Below are positions 44,954 through 53,807 of a DNA stretch of 64,000 nt, piece after piece. Under the pieces are notes generated by a model. It saw only the letters and a program-made list of their open reading frames with translations. It was not told where the DNA came from and ran no database searches. Source of the DNA: Vibrio sp. JC009 (GTDB taxonomy: Bacteria; Pseudomonadota; Gammaproteobacteria; Enterobacterales; Vibrionaceae); NCBI RefSeq assembly GCF_029016485.1, contig NZ_CP092107.1, positions 186,001 to 250,000 of the forward strand. Direction: 5' to 3'. The translations under genes and the position numbers were made by a program. How positions within the stretch are numbered: position 1 is the stretch's first letter; every line of letters begins with the position of its first letter.

Positions 44954-46165
44954 ATGACTATGAATAAACTTCGTTTTGCTGTAATTAGCGCCCTGACTCT
45001 TACTTCTTATTCTACTTTTGGTGCTAATTACGCTGTAGATGCTCGCGGTGACGCGATGGGTGGTGTTGGTGTTGTTGCGGCAACTTATCTGACAGCCCCT
45101 TTTTATAATCCGGCATTAACTGCGATTTACCGCAGAAATGATGATGTGGGAATGCTGCTGCCAAGTTTTGGTCTGGTCTACGATGACTCAGATTTGATGG
45201 TAGATAACCTGGATACGATTTCCGACAACATTGACGCGCTTACAAATAATACCAGCAGCGTGGATGCGGCGACGGTTGAAGAGCTTAATACCGCATTGAA
45301 TAATTTACAGGGCAGCGAGTTAAAGATTGAACTTGGTGCTGCTGCAGCGTTTGGTATTCCCAACCCATACCTTTCAATGACAGCGTTTGGCAAGTTATAT
45401 ACAGAGTCGTATATTGTGCCGGACGTATGGCAAAGTACAGAGTCCGATACTGCGACAAATGTTGCAGAGACTGCAGAGTTGACGGCTATTAATGCTGTAT
45501 CGGTCGGTGTTGCAGAAGCCGGGCTTTCTATAGCCCGCTATAGCACGGTTTTTGGTCAGCATATGTCTTTTGGTTTCTCTCCAAAAATTCAGCGTATTTA
45601 TACCTATGCCTATACAGCTTCCGCAGAAAATTATGATGTAGAAGATATTCGTGAGAATGATACGGTTGAAACCGCAATTAACCTAGATGCTGGTGCTCTT
45701 TGGTTTTACGGTCCTTTACGAGTTGGACTTGCGGCAACTAACTTAATACCCAGAGACATAGATACCAAGGTGGTAACTACTACGCTAACCAGCGATGTTA
45801 CCGGTGAGACTAAGTCAGTGACTACAGATTATTCATATCAGATCAGACCACAGTATACCGTTGGTGTGGGCTTTGTTGCTGATTATTTCTCATTAAGTGT
45901 TGACTATGATCTTACTGAAGATGAACGCTTTGTGGAGTTTGACGATAATATCCAGTGGTTCCGTGCTGGTATGGAAATCGATATTTTCCGTCAGCTTTAC
46001 CTTCGTGCCGGTTATAAGAAAAATATGGCCTATAGCGACAGCGACGATGTGTTCACTGCAGGTATAGGTTTATCGCCACTTGGCCTGTTCGAACTGGATG
46101 TTGCAGTGAGTTATGTATCTGAAGACTCTATGGGTGGCTACGTAAACTTCCTTGCTACTTACTAA
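44954..46165 (+). CDS. vxrD: TraF-like outer-membrane protein VxrD-like
   Basis: A 403-residue protein with a signal peptide (second ATG at 44960: MNKLRFAVISALTL, cleavage near FGA). The rest is rich in alternating beta strands with Ala/Tyr, resembling the TraF_2/conjugal transfer TraF-like beta-barrel family. The N-terminal mature sequence NYAVDARGDAMGGVGVV is the family's start pattern. Despite the name there is no conjugation system here. It is 60 bases after vxrC with no terminator between, so part of the vxr operon. A barrel in the outer membrane is the likely location. Confidence 0.75.
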   Translation: MTMNKLRFAVISALTLTSYSTFGANYAVDARGDAMGGVGVVAATYLTAPFYNPALTAIYRRNDDVGMLLPSFGLVYDDSDLMVDNLDTISDNIDALTNNTSSVDAATVEELNTALNNLQGSELKIELGAAAAFGIPNPYLSMTAFGKLYTESYIVPDVWQSTESDTATNVAETAELTAINAVSVGVAEAGLSIARYSTVFGQHMSFGFSPKIQRIYTYAYTASAENYDVEDIRENDTVETAINLDAGALWFYGPLRVGLAATNLIPRDIDTKVVTTTLTSDVTGETKSVTTDYSYQIRPQYTVGVGFVADYFSLSVDYDLTEDERFVEFDDNIQWFRAGMEIDIFRQLYLRAGYKKNMAYSDSDDVFTAGIGLSPLGLFELDVAVSYVSEDSMGGYVNFLATY

Positions 46166-46175
46166 TTTCCTGCTA

Positions 46176-46209
46176 ATATTCGGCTCCTGACTTTTTAGGA
46201 GCCGAATAT
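46176..46209 (+). promoter_or_regulatory. Hairpin covering the yoaH ribosome site and start codon
   Basis: ATATTCGGCTCCT (46176-46188) and AGGAGCCGAATAT (46197-46209) are perfect 13-bp complements with an 8-base loop. The right arm contains the AGGAG ribosome site and the first two bases of the yoaH ATG. No T-run follows on either strand, so it is not a terminator. It should block translation initiation unless opened. Confidence 0.75.
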
Positions 46210-46357
46210 GTTTAATGACCTGCCAACACTTACCCACCAAGAACAGCAAGAAGCAGTAGAAAGAATTCAGAAACTGATGGAAGAGGGCATCAGTACAGCT
46301 GAAGCGATTAAAATCATTGCTGATGAGATCCGCAAAGAGCGTCCAAACCAAGATTAA
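46208..46357 (+). CDS. yoaH: YoaH/UPF0181 family small protein (vxrE position)
   Basis: A 49-residue protein starting [20 protein letters not shown], clearly of the YoaH/UPF0181 family by its start and the [12 protein letters not shown] segment. It is helical, charged and cytoplasmic; function unknown. It follows vxrD by 42 bases and occupies the vxrE position of the V. cholerae locus. Its ribosome site AGGAG and start codon are buried in the 13-bp hairpin at 46176-46209, so translation probably needs ribosomes arriving from vxrD, an RNA-binding factor or unfolding. Confidence 0.85.
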   Translation: MFNDLPTLTHQEQQEAVERIQKLMEEGISTAEAIKIIADEIRKERPNQD

Positions 46358-46909
46358 ATAAAGGCAAGCTTTAACTTTCCTATTCCTGCCAGATACCAGT
46401 CTTTTCTTTATATGTTATGCACTATAACTAAGTTAACTTTAAGCAATAACTTAACCACTACCCAAAATATCAAATCTCACCAAACATCTACTAACTTCCA
46501 GCAGACAAAAGGCTTTGAAATTTAGTGAGCTAAATAATAAAGTGGTTGAGCTATTCCCACCAATATCCGATCTAACTCCTTAATATACAAATGGTTACGA
46601 GTGTTGGTCGTGGCTCTTTTTCTGGTAGGGAAAGGCTGGCTACAGTGCGCTTAATACAAGATTAATACAAATACATCTTGGGGTGTAATTAAATTACAAG
46701 CCATGTTTTTGTTCAGTGAAAAATGCTAGTCTGGCGAAATAAGTGATAAAATTGGTAAGTGCTTACTATGCGTTTTGTGCATATTGCCTGTTGATTTGAA
46801 AAGAAAGGAACAGGACTAGTCGCTTTCTATTTGAATTATCAGGCCCGATAAACCATATTTAGTGAGGTTGTCGTTCGAGCTGCGTAATAATCTATGGAAA
46901 GGAGATGTT
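46358..46909. other. Intergenic region with a 15-bp palindrome
   Basis: About 550 AT-rich bases lie between yoaH and the 62-residue ORF. TGTAATT-A-AATTACA at 46684-46698 is a perfect 15-bp palindrome and the likeliest regulatory site. I see no convincing ORF or terminator. Confidence 0.45.
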
Positions 46910-47098
46910 ATGCTTGGTGTAAAAAGAATGTCCGAGCTACAGAAAGCTAAAAAAAGATTTGATGATGCCTGTAGTCGTCACCATGAAATGGTAGCGTTAA
47001 GAGATGCAGGCAAGATTAGTGACGAAACGTTACTGGATGCAATTGATGATATGTTTCAGGCAAAAATCGAATTAGAGGAAATCTACCTGGACAGATAA
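46910..47098 (+). CDS. Small coiled-coil-like protein, 62 residues
   Basis: ATG 46910 follows AAAGGAG with good spacing, which decides this start over a longer in-frame GTG/TTG frame from 46862. The 62-residue product is almost entirely charged helix (ELQKAKKRFDDACSRHHEM, then ISDETLLDAIDDMFQAKIEL), suggesting a two-helix hairpin. It has no signal, membrane segment or known motif, and I do not recognise the family. It is monocistronic and preceded by the palindrome at 46684-46698. Confidence 0.65.
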   Translation: MLGVKRMSELQKAKKRFDDACSRHHEMVALRDAGKISDETLLDAIDDMFQAKIELEEIYLDR

Positions 47099-47274
47099 AC
47101 GAAGCCAGATAGTTCTAGTGCGTATTATGTATCTTATGTTAAATAGGATTCTTTTATATATCAAATAGTTGCCGCCAACCTCCTCCATTTGCTTCATTTT
47201 AAACTTAACCATTCAGCTGTTGGCTATACTTTTGGTTTTGAGCGCTTCAGAAAAAACTCTCTGCCTAATGTAAA

Positions 47275-47304
47275 AAAGCCAATACTTTTTCAGGTATTGG
47301 CTTT
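47275..47304 (-). terminator. Terminator after yciH
   Basis: AAAGCCAATAC (47275-47285) pairs with GTATTGGCTTT (47294-47304); on the minus strand it continues as TTTTTTACATT. It ends the DUF3319-yciH unit. Confidence 0.88.
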
Positions 47305-47329
47305 GGTGAAATAATTTGCGGGTTTGTGA

Positions 47330-47641
47330 TTAACCACCGGCTAATTTAACCGTGTGACCCTTTTTCTCCAAATGGGCTTTAATCTTTTCTCTGTTGTCGC
47401 CCTGAATTTCTATGGTGCCGTCTTTAACAGAGCCACCGCAACCGCATACTTTCTTTAGTTCAGCTGCCAGTAATTTCAGTGGTGCGTCATCAAGGTCTAA
47501 GCCTGTTACTATACAAACCCCTTTGCCTTTGCGGCCTTTGGTTTGTCTCTGAATTCTTACGACGCCATCGCCTTTGGGGCGCTGCTGTTTTTCTTCAGTT
47601 GGTTTAATTCTGCCGGTTTCTGTGGAGTATACGAGTGTCAT
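47330..47641 (-). CDS. yciH: SUI1/eIF1-like translation factor YciH
   Basis: A 103-residue SUI1-domain protein, bacterial counterpart of eIF1. The sequence shows the glycine-rich loop RQTKGRKGKGVCIVTGLDL and the conserved KKVCGCGGSVKDGTIEIQGD. In E. coli YciH can influence initiator selection and may act as a stress-related translation inhibitor. It follows the DUF3319 gene by 4 bases, in one two-gene unit. Confidence 0.92.
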   Translation of the reverse strand: MTLVYSTETGRIKPTEEKQQRPKGDGVVRIQRQTKGRKGKGVCIVTGLDLDDAPLKLLAAELKKVCGCGGSVKDGTIEIQGDNREKIKAHLEKKGHTVKLAGG

Positions 47642-47645
47642 ATGT

Positions 47646-48011
47646 CTATTTCTTTTTTCTGCTTGCAGCTACCTGCAGGTGTTTATCAATGTGCTTTTTG
47701 ATGGCTTCTTTAGAACCTTTCACCAACTTGCCGTTAAACATACAGTACCAGCTGTTTTTTGCGCCAGTGTCGCTTTTAATGCTGTAGCCGTTGTATTCTT
47801 CAACCTGCTCGTTGTGCTCCTCAGCCTTTTCCGGTGCTATGGATGCAAACTCTTTAGGGTCGATAACTGTTGCGGTATCGCACCACCAGTCTACGCTCTT
47901 TTTAACAGCAGGAAGACTTCCTGACAAAACCTGATTTTTAATGCGAACATGCCAGGTTTCTCTGTCAGAGTTTGATTGAATGCAGTAACCGCGATGAAAT
48001 GTCGTTGCCAT
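47646..48011 (-). CDS. DUF3319-like Vibrio protein
   Basis: A 121-residue basic cytoplasmic protein starting MATTFHRGYCIQ. It contains two similar beta-rich repeats: residues about 6-40 (FHRGYCIQSNSDRETWHVRI) and about 72-106 (EYNGYSIKSDTGAKNSWYCM), both with a G-Y-x-I start and W-x-V/M centre. The pattern fits DUF3319, a Vibrio family of unknown function. It precedes yciH by 4 bases on the same strand, suggesting co-expression with that translation factor. Confidence 0.65.
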   Translation of the reverse strand: MATTFHRGYCIQSNSDRETWHVRIKNQVLSGSLPAVKKSVDWWCDTATVIDPKEFASIAPEKAEEHNEQVEEYNGYSIKSDTGAKNSWYCMFNGKLVKGSKEAIKKHIDKHLQVAASRKKK

Positions 48012-48111
48012 ATGTTTGTTAAAATAATTGTCTACATTTATTACTTATAATAATTGCATCCGGCTAATATTCAAAGGTAAACTTACTTAAAAATATCTGT
48101 TATAGTGCGCC

Positions 48112-49074
48112 ATGAGTAAAAAAAAGCTCAATCCCATCCTTGACGAAAGTGAGAAAAAGCAAAGTATCGCTTTGTTTAGTAAAAATGTGTCCAGCTCAGA
48201 TATACATGGACTTACACAAGGCCAGTATTCCCGTAGCAGTGAACTGGCGATGACCACCGACTGGAACCGGTTTGTTGAGTTCTGTTGTCACAGGCATGTC
48301 TCTCCTCTTCCCGCATCGGTTACTGCGGTTCGTCTTTTTCTGGAAACAGAGAGTCGTAGCCGCAAGTTTTCCACCGTTCGACGCTACAGTGTCACTATTG
48401 GGTTAATCCATAAAATACATAGCCTTAAAGACCCCTGCTCCAACCGGCAAACTAAATTAATACTGACTCAACTTAAGCAAACTAAATCCGGAGACGCACG
48501 CCAGGCAAATGCCTTTACACAGGCGCATATCGATAAACTTCATAGTATGCTTTTAAATGAAAAGTCGTTTCAGGCTCTGCGTGATCTTGCCATATACCAT
48601 TTGATGTATGAGTGCGCCTTAAAGCGATCTGATCTGAGGAAAATCTGTTTTTCCGATATTGCTCTGGAAGATGAAAACGCAGTTGTGACGATAACAGACA
48701 GCCACTACCGGCTAAGCGCACCGGCGACGCAAGTTATCCGCAGCTGGTCAGAAGCCTGTGGCAACAGTGGATACTGTTTCCGCCGAATAGACAAACACGG
48801 GAACCTGGGCAATGAAACATTGGATGACTCCTCTGTTTACCGGATTCTGAGAAGAGCCAGCGACCGGCTATGTCTGCCGGAGGAGATGCGTTTTACTACC
48901 CAATCTGCCCGCGTTGGTGCAGCGCAAACCCTGAAGGAACAAGGTTATAAGCTAAAAGATATACAGAGTTTCGGAAGATGGTTAAGCCCTGCAATGCCGG
49001 CCCAGTATTTGTCGAACCAGGACATTGCAGATAAAGAGATGACCAAATTTAAGGTGATTAAGCCCTGGAAGTGA
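48112..49074 (+). CDS. Tyrosine recombinase-like protein with altered active site
   Basis: A 320-residue protein with a SAM-like N-terminal core-binding domain (about 35-125) and a C-terminal phage-integrase domain. The first catalytic arginine is in YECALKRSDL, the second in TQSARVGAAQ, and the nucleophile candidate in MPAQYLS. The His of the usual HxxR is replaced by Gln, and the Trp in FGRWLSP occupies the second His/Trp site. Substitution suggests reduced or specialised activity. It overlaps ddl by 17 bases at their 3' ends and has no attachment site, excisionase or cargo beside it, so it is not a mobile-element integrase in place. It looks like a settled chromosomal gene. Confidence 0.78.
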   Translation: MSKKKLNPILDESEKKQSIALFSKNVSSSDIHGLTQGQYSRSSELAMTTDWNRFVEFCCHRHVSPLPASVTAVRLFLETESRSRKFSTVRRYSVTIGLIHKIHSLKDPCSNRQTKLILTQLKQTKSGDARQANAFTQAHIDKLHSMLLNEKSFQALRDLAIYHLMYECALKRSDLRKICFSDIALEDENAVVTITDSHYRLSAPATQVIRSWSEACGNSGYCFRRIDKHGNLGNETLDDSSVYRILRRASDRLCLPEEMRFTTQSARVGAAQTLKEQGYKLKDIQSFGRWLSPAMPAQYLSNQDIADKEMTKFKVIKPWK

Positions 49075-50062
49075 TCGCTTTTCTGATCGCTAAGGCTAAG
49101 AATTCGCTGAACTGATGACCGTTGTTTTCCAGCATTTTGGGGAACATAGAAATCGGTGTCATACCCGGAAAGGTATTGATTTCATTAAGGTATAGCTCGT
49201 TATCTTCGGTCAGAAAGAAATCGATTCTGGAAAGATCTTTCAGCTTTAACTGCTTAAATGCTTTGGCGCAGTATTTTTCAATGTCTGCAAGCATTGACTC
49301 AGAAAGCCCTTTTGCTTCAATTTCTGTTACTGAGTGGCTGTCCGGGCTGTATTTCTCATCATAGGAATAGAAATCGCCTTCAGGTGCGATAACTTCACCC
49401 GGCTTAGAAATATGCAGCTCACCATCAATTTCGTAAGCAGCCACTTCCAGCTCGCGGGGTTTTACTGATTTCTCGATTAGAACCTGATTGGAATACTGAA
49501 ATGCCGAGCTGATGGCATCGTCCAGTTTGTCTAAATCCGTTACACTGTAGCATCCTACCGAAGAGCCCTGACAAGCCGCTTTAACAAAAACCTTTCCCCA
49601 CTTATCAAAGGCTTGTCTGGCTCTATCATGAGATTCGGCGTCATCTTCTGTGATAAACAGATATGGCGTGTTTGGTATTCCTAAGGCGTCGTACCAGAGC
49701 TTTGAGGTGATTTTATTAAAAGAAATGACACTCGCTTCCGGACCACATCCAAGATAAGGAATACCGGACAACTCAAACAGAGACTGAAGATCTCCGGTTT
49801 CCCCCGGATAACCGTGAACACATGGAACAATATAATCGATGGCCGTTTCAGACTGCTCGGAAATCAGCGCTTTTTTGTTTATATCCAGAATGACCTCTGA
49901 ACCGTCATCCGTAACCCAGGTATCAGCCTTAATCTCTACCCTAATCACGCTAAAGTCAGATTGCTTTTCAAGTTCGCTTAGCAGATATGAAGCGGATACA
50001 AGTGAAACTTCGTGTTCTGAAGATGCACCACCACACAGGAGTAAAATTGTTGATTTGGCCAT
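49058..50062 (-). CDS. ddl: D-alanine--D-alanine ligase
   Basis: Joins two D-alanines for peptidoglycan in an ATP-dependent reaction. The 334-residue ATP-grasp enzyme starts MAKSTILLLCGGASSEHEVS, carrying the N-terminal SEHEVS signature. It also shows VPCVHGYPGETGDLQ, the ATP-grasp KAACQGSSVGC and the C-terminal LYLNEINTFPGMT with the metal-binding Asn. I chose ATG 50062 over longer frames because the family begins there. It is alone rather than in the murC-ftsQ cluster, consistent with the chromosome II copy of Vibrio as I recall. It ends overlapping the recombinase gene. Confidence 0.93.
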   Translation of the reverse strand: MAKSTILLLCGGASSEHEVSLVSASYLLSELEKQSDFSVIRVEIKADTWVTDDGSEVILDINKKALISEQSETAIDYIVPCVHGYPGETGDLQSLFELSGIPYLGCGPEASVISFNKITSKLWYDALGIPNTPYLFITEDDAESHDRARQAFDKWGKVFVKAACQGSSVGCYSVTDLDKLDDAISSAFQYSNQVLIEKSVKPRELEVAAYEIDGELHISKPGEVIAPEGDFYSYDEKYSPDSHSVTEIEAKGLSESMLADIEKYCAKAFKQLKLKDLSRIDFFLTEDNELYLNEINTFPGMTPISMFPKMLENNGHQFSEFLALAIRKAITSRA

Positions 50063-50188
50063 TGAGGGTCTTTCCATGTACTGCGTATTCGTTGTCTGGA
50101 TAATTATCATAGCGGTTTAATATGACACTTACAGCTAAAACAACGCCTTTATTTCCTAATTTGGGTTTAACTGGCTAGATTTCCACCT

Positions 50189-50216
50189 TAAAAAAGGGCC
50201 TGAAGGCCCTTTTTTT
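50189..50216. terminator. Bidirectional terminator between ddl region and the SPOR lipoprotein gene
   Basis: AAAAAGGGCC-TGAA-GGCCCTTTTT, with T-runs on both sides. It terminates the SPOR gene on the minus strand and would stop plus-strand transcripts too. Confidence 0.9.
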
Positions 50217-50826
50217 ATCTAAGCTGATTCAGCTTAGGATAGTTTGAGTTTTTGATGTCATCAATACTCTTAACAAACGGTTTTAAGTTTCTGAATGACT
50301 CAGGCAGCGTCATGATAGCCGCTTTTGCTTCCGACTTAGTTGCGTAGTCGCCGTAAAGCAGAGCAAACCACTCTGTGCCGTTAACGCGCTTATAGTGTTC
50401 CCACATAGGTTCGCTACCCGGTAACATGGACGCAAAATCATGAATTTTTGCAGAGCTTCCAACAGCAACAACCTGCAGAGTATAGCCGAATCTTTGAACC
50501 ATCTGCTTATGTTTTGGCTGAGGCGCTATAATCCGCACCTTCTTGGTTTGCGCTACCGGTTGTACTATTTGCTGTGTCTGAGGCGGCTGCAGCGTAACCG
50601 TATTCTGTTGAGTCATCGGCTGTGCCTGAACGACCACTTGCTGCTGCTGTGCCGGTTGCACAACAGTTTCTGTCATCACCGCTTCTGCCGGCATTGGCTT
50701 TGCCATCACCTTAGGCTGGTAATCTTCGCGGTAACTGTCTGAGGTAACTTCCGTTACATACTGACCACCGCCCATGGAACAAGCTGCTAACAGGACGGAA
50801 AGTCCAATAATCGAAATCTTTTTCAT
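50215..50826 (-). CDS. SPOR-domain lipoprotein
   Basis: A 203-residue lipoprotein starting at ATG 50826 (MKKISIIGLS) with lipobox LAAC at about 15-18, followed by a Gln-rich, low-complexity linker (about 55-105) and a C-terminal SPOR domain (about 120-195, with YTLQVVAVGS). SPOR domains bind denuded peptidoglycan glycan strands at division sites. The domain and lipid anchor suggest an envelope or septal function. No operon partner is seen; the longer in-frame ATG at 50895 would place the lipobox internally and is rejected. Confidence 0.85.
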   Translation of the reverse strand: MKKISIIGLSVLLAACSMGGGQYVTEVTSDSYREDYQPKVMAKPMPAEAVMTETVVQPAQQQQVVVQAQPMTQQNTVTLQPPQTQQIVQPVAQTKKVRIIAPQPKHKQMVQRFGYTLQVVAVGSSAKIHDFASMLPGSEPMWEHYKRVNGTEWFALLYGDYATKSEAKAAIMTLPESFRNLKPFVKSIDDIKNSNYPKLNQLR

Positions 50827-51055
50827 GAATAAAATAATCATTTGAGAATAAAATACATCTGTAGAAATCATGCCTACGGACTCTTTAAGAATCAAGCATC
50901 TATTTCGAAATGTAACAAATTAGATGTGACCCAATACACAATCTTCAATAACAAGGGGGCATATAAAGCCATTTCGGCACTCTATGTCCGCTATCCTTCT
51001 TTAATTAGATTAGTATATAGATCCGTCTTTCTTAAGGACAACTTAAGGGATCGCT

Positions 51056-53731
51056 ATGAATAATATATCTAAATTGCTAAAGCCTTCTTCAGTAGCGGTG
51101 ATTGGGGCATCAAACCGACCGTTTCGCGCCGGAGAGGTCATTATGCAAAATCTGCTTTCCGGCGGTTTTCAGGGCGCAATAATACCTGTAACCCCGAAGT
51201 ATAAGGCGGTTTGCGGCGTGCTGGCTTATCCCAATATCAACACTATGCCGATCACACCCGATATCGCCATACTTTGCACCCACGCCAGCCGGAATACAGA
51301 ACTTATGCAGCAATTGGCAGAGAAAAAGGTCCCTACTGTCGTTATTCTCTCTTCAGATATGCATAATCCTGCGTCCGCAGCAGCCGGTTGTACTATCGAA
51401 CAGGAATGCCTGAAAATTGCTAAGGAAAATGGCATCCGGGTACTTGGATCCAATTCACTTGGCCTGCTTCTTCCCTGGATCAACTTTAATGCGTCCTTTT
51501 CACCAGCAACCGCCCGAAGAGGCAATATCGCTTTTATCTCTCAGTCAGCTGCTGTTTCTACCACCGTTCTGGACTGGGCAGAAGACAAAGAGATCGGGTT
51601 CTCGGCGTTTATTTCCATTGGTAACGGCTCAGATATTGACTGCTGTGAACTACTCGATCATCTCTGTACTGACACTAATACCAGTGCAATTCTTATCTAT
51701 CTTGATTCCATCAAAGACGCCCGGAAATTTATGTCTGCTGCCAGAGCAGCGTCAAGAAACAGAAGAATACTCGTGCTAAAGGGAGGCAGAACGTCAGAAG
51801 GAAGAAAATTAGCTCAAAAACATACAGGTGCAAACGATACGCTGGACATTATTTATGACTCAGCGATACGAAGAACCGGCATGCTCAGGGTAAAAAATAC
51901 TCCAGAGCTTTTTGCTGCCGTGGAAACTCTGACCCATTCGGTCTTATTGCGAGGTGAAAGACTGGCCATAGTCACCAATGGTGGCGGCCCGGCAATCATG
52001 GCGGTGGATACTCTGCTTGAGCGGGGCGGTAAACTTGCCGAATTTGATATCTCCACCAGAGACAAGCTAAGTGCGTTTTTGCCCGCCTCCTGGTCCAATA
52101 CCAATCCTGTCGATATGATGGGCGATGCCGACAGTAAAAGGTATGTACAGACAATAAACGCGCTAATGGATGGCGACGATTTTGATGCGCTTCTTATTAT
52201 GCACAGTCCCTCTGCCGTTGCTCAGTCAACGGAAACAGCAGGCGCAGTCATTGATGCCATAAAATCACACCCCCGGCATAAACGCTTTAATATTCTTACT
52301 AACTGGAGCGGAGAAAAGACCACCCGAGAAGCGAGGCTTCTGTTTACACAATCCGGCATCCCCACTTACCGGACTCCAGAAAGCGCGGTTATTGCCTACA
52401 TGCACCTGGTGGAGTACCGCAGAAACCAGAAACAGTTAATGGAGACGCCGACGACATCCGAGCATATCGGCTCGCATCAGCTAAATGAAGTCAAAAGCTG
52501 GATTCAGTCTCAGGTCAGTCATCAAGAGGTGACATTAGACACTCACCAGATCACCCCTCTGTTTAACCACTATAAACTGGAGGTTCTGGAAACCTGGATC
52601 GCACAGGAACCCAGCGAAGCGGTGCATATTGCCAACAAAATAAGTTACCCTGTAGCGGTTAAGTTACGCTCTCCCGATATTGCCCATAAATCGGATATTC
52701 ATGGGGTCATGCTTAACCTCAGAACCGCTGAAGAGGTCGAAAGCGCAGCGCAGTCAGTATTTGATCGTGTTCAGTTAAATTATCCGGCAGCCAGAGTGAA
52801 TGGCTTAATCGTCCAGGCGATGGCCAGCCGCATCGGCGCCTATGAATTAAGGGTTAAAGTTGCAACTGACGCCACCTTCGGGCCGGTTATTTTCTTGGGT
52901 GAAGGAGGTTCTGAGTGGGATGAGAGCATTGACGCTGCCGCCGCCATGCTGCCTTTAAACTCCGCACTGGCGCGCTATTTAATTATCAGGGCGATAAAGG
53001 CAAACAAAATCCGGCCGCATCAGACGCAGTACTTCGATATTGATGCACTGAGCGAGTTTCTGGTAAAAATTTCTCAGATGCTTGTGGATAATCCTCAAAT
53101 CCATCAGTTGGATATACATCCGCTTCTGGTTGGTGAAGACACTTTAACGGTGCTGGATGCCGATCTGCTTCTTAAGCCCTATGAAGGTGATGCTCACCGG
53201 CGCTTTGCTATCCGGCCCTATCCTTCTGAGCTTGAAGAGGCGGTGACGCTGAAAAGTGGAGAAACTGTTACTCTGCGCCCTATTTTGCCCGAAGATGAAC
53301 CACAGCATGCGAAATTTCTCACTCAGGTCTCTAAGGAAGATCTGTACAAACGATTTTTTTCTGATGTTGGAGAATTTAACCATGAGGCTCTGGCCAATTT
53401 GACGCAGATAGATTACGACAGGGAAATGGCCTTTCTGGCGGTTTCGCAGGATGGAAGTATTCTTGGTGTATCAAGAGCGCTTATCGACTCAGAAAATATC
53501 GATGCTGAATTTGCTATCTTGATCCGTTCTGATCTAAAAGGAGTGGGACTGGGCAAAATCCTGATGAATAAGATAATCGAATATTGCCGGAATAAAGGCA
53601 CTAAGCAGATGTCAGGAATGACCATGCCCACCAACAGAGGCATGCTGACGCTTGCACAAAAGCTTGGATTTGAACTCGATATACAATTTGAAGATGGCAG
53701 CGCAGATATGAAGTTAACCCTAAACAGTTAA
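51056..53731 (+). CDS. patZ: Protein lysine acetyltransferase, Pka/PatZ type (ADP-forming acyl-CoA ligase plus GNAT)
   Basis: An 891-residue protein with a CoA-binding domain at the start (VAVIGASNRPFRAGEV), succinyl-CoA synthetase-like domains, an ATP-grasp part (about 490-710) and a C-terminal GNAT acetyltransferase (about 735-885) with DLKGVGLGKILMNKI in its acetyl-CoA loop. The E. coli homologue PatZ/Pka/YfiQ acetylates acetyl-CoA synthetase and other proteins, linking acetyl-CoA state to activity. This locus shares the acetate theme with ackA but is 25 kb away. It is monocistronic with its own terminator. Confidence 0.9.
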   Translation: MNNISKLLKPSSVAVIGASNRPFRAGEVIMQNLLSGGFQGAIIPVTPKYKAVCGVLAYPNINTMPITPDIAILCTHASRNTELMQQLAEKKVPTVVILSSDMHNPASAAAGCTIEQECLKIAKENGIRVLGSNSLGLLLPWINFNASFSPATARRGNIAFISQSAAVSTTVLDWAEDKEIGFSAFISIGNGSDIDCCELLDHLCTDTNTSAILIYLDSIKDARKFMSAARAASRNRRILVLKGGRTSEGRKLAQKHTGANDTLDIIYDSAIRRTGMLRVKNTPELFAAVETLTHSVLLRGERLAIVTNGGGPAIMAVDTLLERGGKLAEFDISTRDKLSAFLPASWSNTNPVDMMGDADSKRYVQTINALMDGDDFDALLIMHSPSAVAQSTETAGAVIDAIKSHPRHKRFNILTNWSGEKTTREARLLFTQSGIPTYRTPESAVIAYMHLVEYRRNQKQLMETPTTSEHIGSHQLNEVKSWIQSQVSHQEVTLDTHQITPLFNHYKLEVLETWIAQEPSEAVHIANKISYPVAVKLRSPDIAHKSDIHGVMLNLRTAEEVESAAQSVFDRVQLNYPAARVNGLIVQAMASRIGAYELRVKVATDATFGPVIFLGEGGSEWDESIDAAAAMLPLNSALARYLIIRAIKANKIRPHQTQYFDIDALSEFLVKISQMLVDNPQIHQLDIHPLLVGEDTLTVLDADLLLKPYEGDAHRRFAIRPYPSELEEAVTLKSGETVTLRPILPEDEPQHAKFLTQVSKEDLYKRFFSDVGEFNHEALANLTQIDYDREMAFLAVSQDGSILGVSRALIDSENIDAEFAILIRSDLKGVGLGKILMNKIIEYCRNKGTKQMSGMTMPTNRGMLTLAQKLGFELDIQFEDGSADMKLTLNS

Positions 53732-53745
53732 CCCGCAGGAACGAA

Positions 53746-53767
53746 AAGGACCGCTGATGCGGTCCTT
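53746..53767. terminator. Bidirectional terminator after patZ
   Basis: AAGGACCGC-TGAT-GCGGTCCTT with short A and T runs. It serves patZ on the plus strand and the 24-residue ORF on the minus strand. Confidence 0.75.
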
Positions 53768-53807
53768 AAATATTCAGTCATGTTTGCGCTTAGAATTACG
53801 GGGAGGA

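Noticed and set aside
48112..49074. An integron or prophage integrase
   Set aside because: No attI/attC repeats, cassette array, excisionase or phage genes are present around it.
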